A stretch of DNA of 64,000 nt from Gemmatimonadota bacterium (GTDB lineage: Bacteria; Gemmatimonadota; Gemmatimonadetes; Longimicrobiales; Gaopeijiaceae), in assembly GCA_022571515.1 (NCBI GenBank), contig JACZXQ010000019.1, positions 1 through 64,000 on the forward strand. Reading direction: 5' to 3'. Position numbers and translations under genes: made by a program. Below are positions 60,779 to 64,000 of the stretch, one piece after another. The notes under the pieces were generated by a model, which worked only from the letters and a program-made list of their open reading frames with translations, had not been told where the DNA came from and ran no database searches. Within the stretch, counting starts at the first letter, position 1. Every line of letters starts with the position of its first letter.

Positions 60779-63502
60779 ATGACACTCAGAATTGGTTGTA
60801 TACGCACGTCCCTGCTGGCCATCACGGCCCTGGGGCTTTCTTCCCCGCTTGCGGCCCAGTCCGTGCCCACGCCCGAGTCGGTGTTGGGCTTCCGCCCCGG
60901 GGCCGACTTCGAGCTGGCGACCTACGAGGAGTCCATCGACTACTTCCAACGCCTGGATGCAGCCAGCGATCGAATCACGCTGATCAAGACCGGCCGCACC
61001 TCGGAGGGCCGTGACTGGTACATCGCCCTCATCTCCACCTCGGAGAACCTGGCGAGCCTGGAGGCGCACAAGGAGACGGCGGCCCGCCTGGCCCACCCCG
61101 CGGGGCTCACGGACGCCCAAGCTCTCGAGCTGGCCGTGTCCGGAAAGGCCATCGTCGACATCAACGGGGGGCTCCACGCCTCGGAGGTGGCGGGCGCACA
61201 GCACACCATCCAGCTGGCCTACGATCTGGTGACGGGGGAAGACACGCGAACCCGTGAGATCCGCGAAAACGTCATCACCGTGCTCTGGCCCTCCCTGAAT
61301 CCAGACGGCCAGACCATGATCGCCGAGTGGTACCGCTCCAACGTGGGGACTCCGTACGAAGTCGCCCCCATGCCGTGGCTCTATCAGATGTACGTCGGCC
61401 ACGACAACAACCGCGATGCCTACATGTTGAACATGGTGGAGTCCAGGGTTTTGGCGCGGACCTGGCGGGAGTGGGAGCCGCAGATCATCTACGTGCACCA
61501 TCAGACCTCGCCGTTCCCGACGCGGATCTGGCTGCCTCCCTTCGCCGAGCCAATCGCCCCCCAGTCGCCCCCCATCATGTCCCGTCAGGTGAACACCATC
61601 GGCATGGCCATCGCACAGCTCCTCGAGTCGAGGGGCCAGCCAGGGTCCACTCACATGGGCACGGGGTTCGACGCCTGGTATCCCGGCTACGTCGACTACA
61701 TGCCCATGCTCCAGAATCAGGTGGCGTTCTGGACCGAGACGGGCCTCTATCGTTACGCCACGCCCCACTTCTACACGATATCCGACTTTCCGGAGAGCCG
61801 TCGGGACCTGCGCGTCGAGTCCCTCTACTCGAGCCCGTGGGAGGGCGGCTGGTGGAGGCTCGGTGACGCGGTCGACTACATGCTCACGGCCTCCATGGCC
61901 ACCCTCGACTACGCCGCCAAGTACCGCGAGGATCTCCTCTACAATCGCTACCAGTCGGGACGAGACGTCATCCGGAAGTACACGGAGCGGCCGCCGTACG
62001 CCTACTTCATTCCCCAGGATCAGAGGGACCCGGTCGCGGCCGTCGAGCTCCTTCGGCGCCTGGCCTTCAACGGGATTCGGATCTACGAGCTGACGGAGGC
62101 GATGACGCACGAGGGCGTGCCGCATGCGGCGGGCACGTGGGTGATCCCCATGGATCAGGAGTTCGCCGAGCTGGCACGCCAGGTTCTGGACGTGCAGGAG
62201 TACCCGGACCTCAGGGAGTATCCGGAAGGCCCACCCGAGCAGCCCTATGACGCCGCCGGATGGACGCTCCAGTACCAGATGGACGTGCGCGTCGTGACGG
62301 CCACGTCGCCCTTGGGTGAGGAGCTTCGAGGCGCGCTGCGGGCCGTGCAGGCCGAGGCTACACCCTGGGACGCTGAAGGCGAAGATGCGTCCACCTTCGA
62401 CTCGCAGCCCGGTGTGGGTTTCGACAGCCATCCGGTGGCGGCGGGCATCCGTCCTCCCCCCGGGAGCCTCACCGGGTCGGGCTCGGCGTTGGCGTTGGAC
62501 CCGGCGCAGAACAACGCTTTCCGGGCCCTGAATCGGGCGTGGGACTTGGGGGCGACGGTGCGGATGGATACGTCTGCCGGCGGTCGCTACTGGGTGTCGG
62601 GCCTCTCGGGGAGTCAGGCCCAGGGCCTGGTGGACGATCTCGCTCTCCAGGCGACGCGAGGGAGGGCCGCGGGCACAACGCTCCAGCGGCCCCGTGTGGC
62701 GCTCTACCGTCCCTGGCGGCCCAGCATGGACGAAGGGTGGACCCGCTGGCTCCTGGAGCGCTACGGCTTTCAGTTCCAGAACCTCCGGAGCTCCGACTTG
62801 CGTGCGGGTTATCTGCGCGACCGCTACGACGTCATCGTCCTTCCAGCCGAGCGGCCCGGGTCTCTGAAGAACGGCTTTGCAGAAGGGTCGGTGCCCGGAC
62901 GCTACGCCGGGGGACTCGGGGACGTGGGGATCCGGGCTCTGGACGCGTTCGTGCGCGCGGGAGGCACACTCGTGGCCATGAATCAGTCCAGCGACCTGAT
63001 CATCGAGGAGTTCCATCTGCCCGTTCGGAACGTGGTCGGCGAGCTCGACCGGAAGGACTTCTTCTCCAGTGGTTCGATTCTGGAGGCGGAGGTCGATGTC
63101 GCGCATCCGGTCATGGCCGGGATGCCCGAGCGGGCCAAGATCTTCTTCGACCGGAGCCCGGTCTTCACCACAGAAGAGGGTTTCGAGGGTGCCGCGCTCC
63201 TCAAGTACCAGGAGGCCGGATCGCCTCTCCTGTCCGGGTACCTGCTCGGAGAGGAGCACATTCAGGGATATGCCGCCGCGCTGGATGTCCGTTACGGCGA
63301 AGGGCACATCCTGCTCATAGGCTTCCGGCCTCAATGGCGAGGCCAGCCCTTCGGCACGTTCAGGGTCTTGTTCAACTCGGTGCTGTTCTCCGGCGAAGTG
63401 GCCCGAGACGCTTTAGGAAGCGAGGGATTCTGGGATGCGCCCGAGGAGGCGGAGGAGGTGGAAGAGGTCGGGGAGCCCCCTCCGGAGATTGGGGGGCGTT
63501 GA
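60779..63502 (+). CDS. M14-family carboxypeptidase with C-terminal amidotransferase-like domain, secreted
   Basis: A 907-residue protein with signal peptide (to about residue 26, SPLAAQ). The zinc motif is intact: DINGGLHASEVAGAQH (H-x-x-E), third ligand in IIYVHHQTSPF; also VLWPSLNPDGQTM and GHDNNRDAYML. Residues 430-900 are an extension including RPRVALYRPW, DVIVLPAE, GTLVAMNQSSDLI and GHILLIGFRPQWRGQPFGTF, which resembles a class I glutamine-amidotransferase-like fold without a clear catalytic triad. This architecture recurs among large secreted M14 proteins. The start ATG lacks a good RBS. Its C-terminus is acidic (PEEAEEVEEVGEPPPE). Confidence 0.88.
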   Translation: MTLRIGCIRTSLLAITALGLSSPLAAQSVPTPESVLGFRPGADFELATYEESIDYFQRLDAASDRITLIKTGRTSEGRDWYIALISTSENLASLEAHKETAARLAHPAGLTDAQALELAVSGKAIVDINGGLHASEVAGAQHTIQLAYDLVTGEDTRTREIRENVITVLWPSLNPDGQTMIAEWYRSNVGTPYEVAPMPWLYQMYVGHDNNRDAYMLNMVESRVLARTWREWEPQIIYVHHQTSPFPTRIWLPPFAEPIAPQSPPIMSRQVNTIGMAIAQLLESRGQPGSTHMGTGFDAWYPGYVDYMPMLQNQVAFWTETGLYRYATPHFYTISDFPESRRDLRVESLYSSPWEGGWWRLGDAVDYMLTASMATLDYAAKYREDLLYNRYQSGRDVIRKYTERPPYAYFIPQDQRDPVAAVELLRRLAFNGIRIYELTEAMTHEGVPHAAGTWVIPMDQEFAELARQVLDVQEYPDLREYPEGPPEQPYDAAGWTLQYQMDVRVVTATSPLGEELRGALRAVQAEATPWDAEGEDASTFDSQPGVGFDSHPVAAGIRPPPGSLTGSGSALALDPAQNNAFRALNRAWDLGATVRMDTSAGGRYWVSGLSGSQAQGLVDDLALQATRGRAAGTTLQRPRVALYRPWRPSMDEGWTRWLLERYGFQFQNLRSSDLRAGYLRDRYDVIVLPAERPGSLKNGFAEGSVPGRYAGGLGDVGIRALDAFVRAGGTLVAMNQSSDLIIEEFHLPVRNVVGELDRKDFFSSGSILEAEVDVAHPVMAGMPERAKIFFDRSPVFTTEEGFEGAALLKYQEAGSPLLSGYLLGEEHIQGYAAALDVRYGEGHILLIGFRPQWRGQPFGTFRVLFNSVLFSGEVARDALGSEGFWDAPEEAEEVEEVGEPPPEIGGR

Positions 63503-63688
63503 GATCTGGTCCGTGAAGGCTGGTTGCGCTGTTTCTCGCCACGCTTGCCGGCCGGCCCACGTGGCTGCAATCTACTGTCCCATACCGTGGCCAAGGTTGG
63601 TCCCGCCGCCGTACGGACGCCCGCCCGACGACGAGACCGGTGCGCTGCCGATGGTGAACTGGTATACCTTGCTGCTTAGGAGGTTTTC

Positions 63689-64000
63689 ATGCGTCCGTTT
63701 CTTCTTCTTTCTGCGCTGGTTCTGCTCGCCGCCTGCGCGCCAGCGCCTGAGCCACCGGATCTTGCGGCGGAAGAGCAAACCATTCGGGATCTGGACCGGC
63801 GGTGGGTCGAGGCGGTCGCCTCGATCGACACCATGAGCATTGCGAATCTCTACACGGCGGATGGCTACTTCATGCCGCCCAACGCACCCCGGATAGACGG
63901 ACGGGATGCGATTCGCAGCGCGTGGGCAGGGATGCTCCAGGGGCCCAACGTCTCGCTCACCTTCCAGCCGACGGAGATCGTCGTGGCCCAGTCGGCCGAC
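63689..64000 (+). CDS. SnoaL/DUF4440-like lipoprotein (cut by window end)
   Basis: Begins MRPFLLLSALVLLAACAPAP, a lipoprotein signal with lipobox LAAC; AGGAGG lies four bases before the ATG. The visible 104 residues continue EQTIRDLDRRWVEAVASIDT and LYTADGYFMPPNAPRIDGRD, the N-terminal half of a nuclear-transport-factor-2-like (SnoaL/DUF4440) domain. Function is unknown; the family includes steroid-isomerase-like and calcium/calmodulin kinase association folds. The 186 bases upstream, after the M14 stop, hold no gene. Confidence 0.8.
   Translation, partial: MRPFLLLSALVLLAACAPAPEPPDLAAEEQTIRDLDRRWVEAVASIDTMSIANLYTADGYFMPPNAPRIDGRDAIRSAWAGMLQGPNVSLTFQPTEIVVAQSAD

Noticed and set aside
60749-63334. 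861-codon frame antisense to the M14 peptidase gene
   Set aside because: Composition (His, Arg and Gly-rich, no domains) is that of a GC-driven antisense shadow; the plus-strand frame has full M14 signatures.
1-64000. CRISPR array
   Set aside because: No series of regularly spaced identical repeats was seen; the short repeats present are dispersed or are MITE and IS ends.

Overview
The window is about 64 kb of high-GC bacterial DNA. Secreted sortilin/BNR-propeller proteins, signal-peptide amidohydrolases, M14 and S9 peptidases, an ADOP-type (MacB/FtsX) permease with a PadR regulator, membrane-linked Ser/Thr kinases and 6-bladed propeller lipoproteins together suggest a member of Gemmatimonadota or a close relative. 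This is inferred from gene content; no rRNA or intact tRNA gene is present to confirm it.

Left part (1-9450): gene remnants (a frameshifted MerR regulator and a permease C-terminus), a sortilin-like secreted protein, an amidohydrolase, a degenerate GGDEF protein, an ECF sigma/anti-sigma fusion followed by a CpxP-like protein, YjbQ, a CopZ-type metallochaperone and a membrane Ser/Thr kinase. Upstream of the kinase lies a non-coding stretch with a sigma-54-like promoter, a 12-bp stem and a strong terminator, which looks like an undescribed small RNA gene.

Centre-left (9597-20834): the main find, an almost seamless 11-kb operon. A PaaX-type regulator with a palindromic site is followed by homologues of the anaerobic benzoyl-CoA pathway: ring-opening hydrolase (Oah), dienoyl-CoA hydratase (Dch), the four subunits of an ATP-dependent class I benzoyl-CoA reductase, and a 6-hydroxycyclohexenecarbonyl-CoA dehydrogenase (Had). 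It also holds a 74-aa protein, a NapH-like membrane protein with Cys clusters, a tryptophanase/tyrosine phenol-lyase and a hemerythrin. Most junctions are 1-4 base overlaps. No ferredoxin or 2-oxoacid:ferredoxin oxidoreductase is present, so the membrane Fe-S protein is a candidate electron donor.

20.8-34.3 kb: remnants (an oxidase subunit III/IV chimera and a free sigma region 4), a DUF411 metal protein, a methylthioribose/deoxyribose salvage pair (mtnA plus class II aldolase), a DksA-type protein, a triple fusion (APH kinase, M23 peptidase, class III aminotransferase), a DNA glycosylase, a possible group II intron remnant, a second sortilin-like protein and a second amidohydrolase.

34.3-51.3 kb is a mobile region. 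It has an N-terminally truncated integron integrase, a gene cassette with a HigBA-type toxin-antitoxin pair and a recognisable attC, a cyanophycinase-like lipoprotein, one full and one partial IS6-family element, two copies of a 130-bp MITE whose ends match IS6, an IS5-family fragment, a radical SAM/B12 protein, a MITE-truncated M28 peptidase, a beta-propeller lipoprotein, a kinase-sulfatase modifying factor-esterase fusion and two M14 peptidases. A 19-bp repeat (34614 and 50224), the right copy in a tRNA-like 3' end, may mark the ends of an integrated segment.

51.3-64 kb: secreted or membrane hydrolases and transport (PD40-amidohydrolase, PadR/ADOP pair, S9 peptidase, M14 peptidase, a truncated SnoaL-like lipoprotein). 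Large antisense ORFs throughout are GC-driven shadows and were left out.
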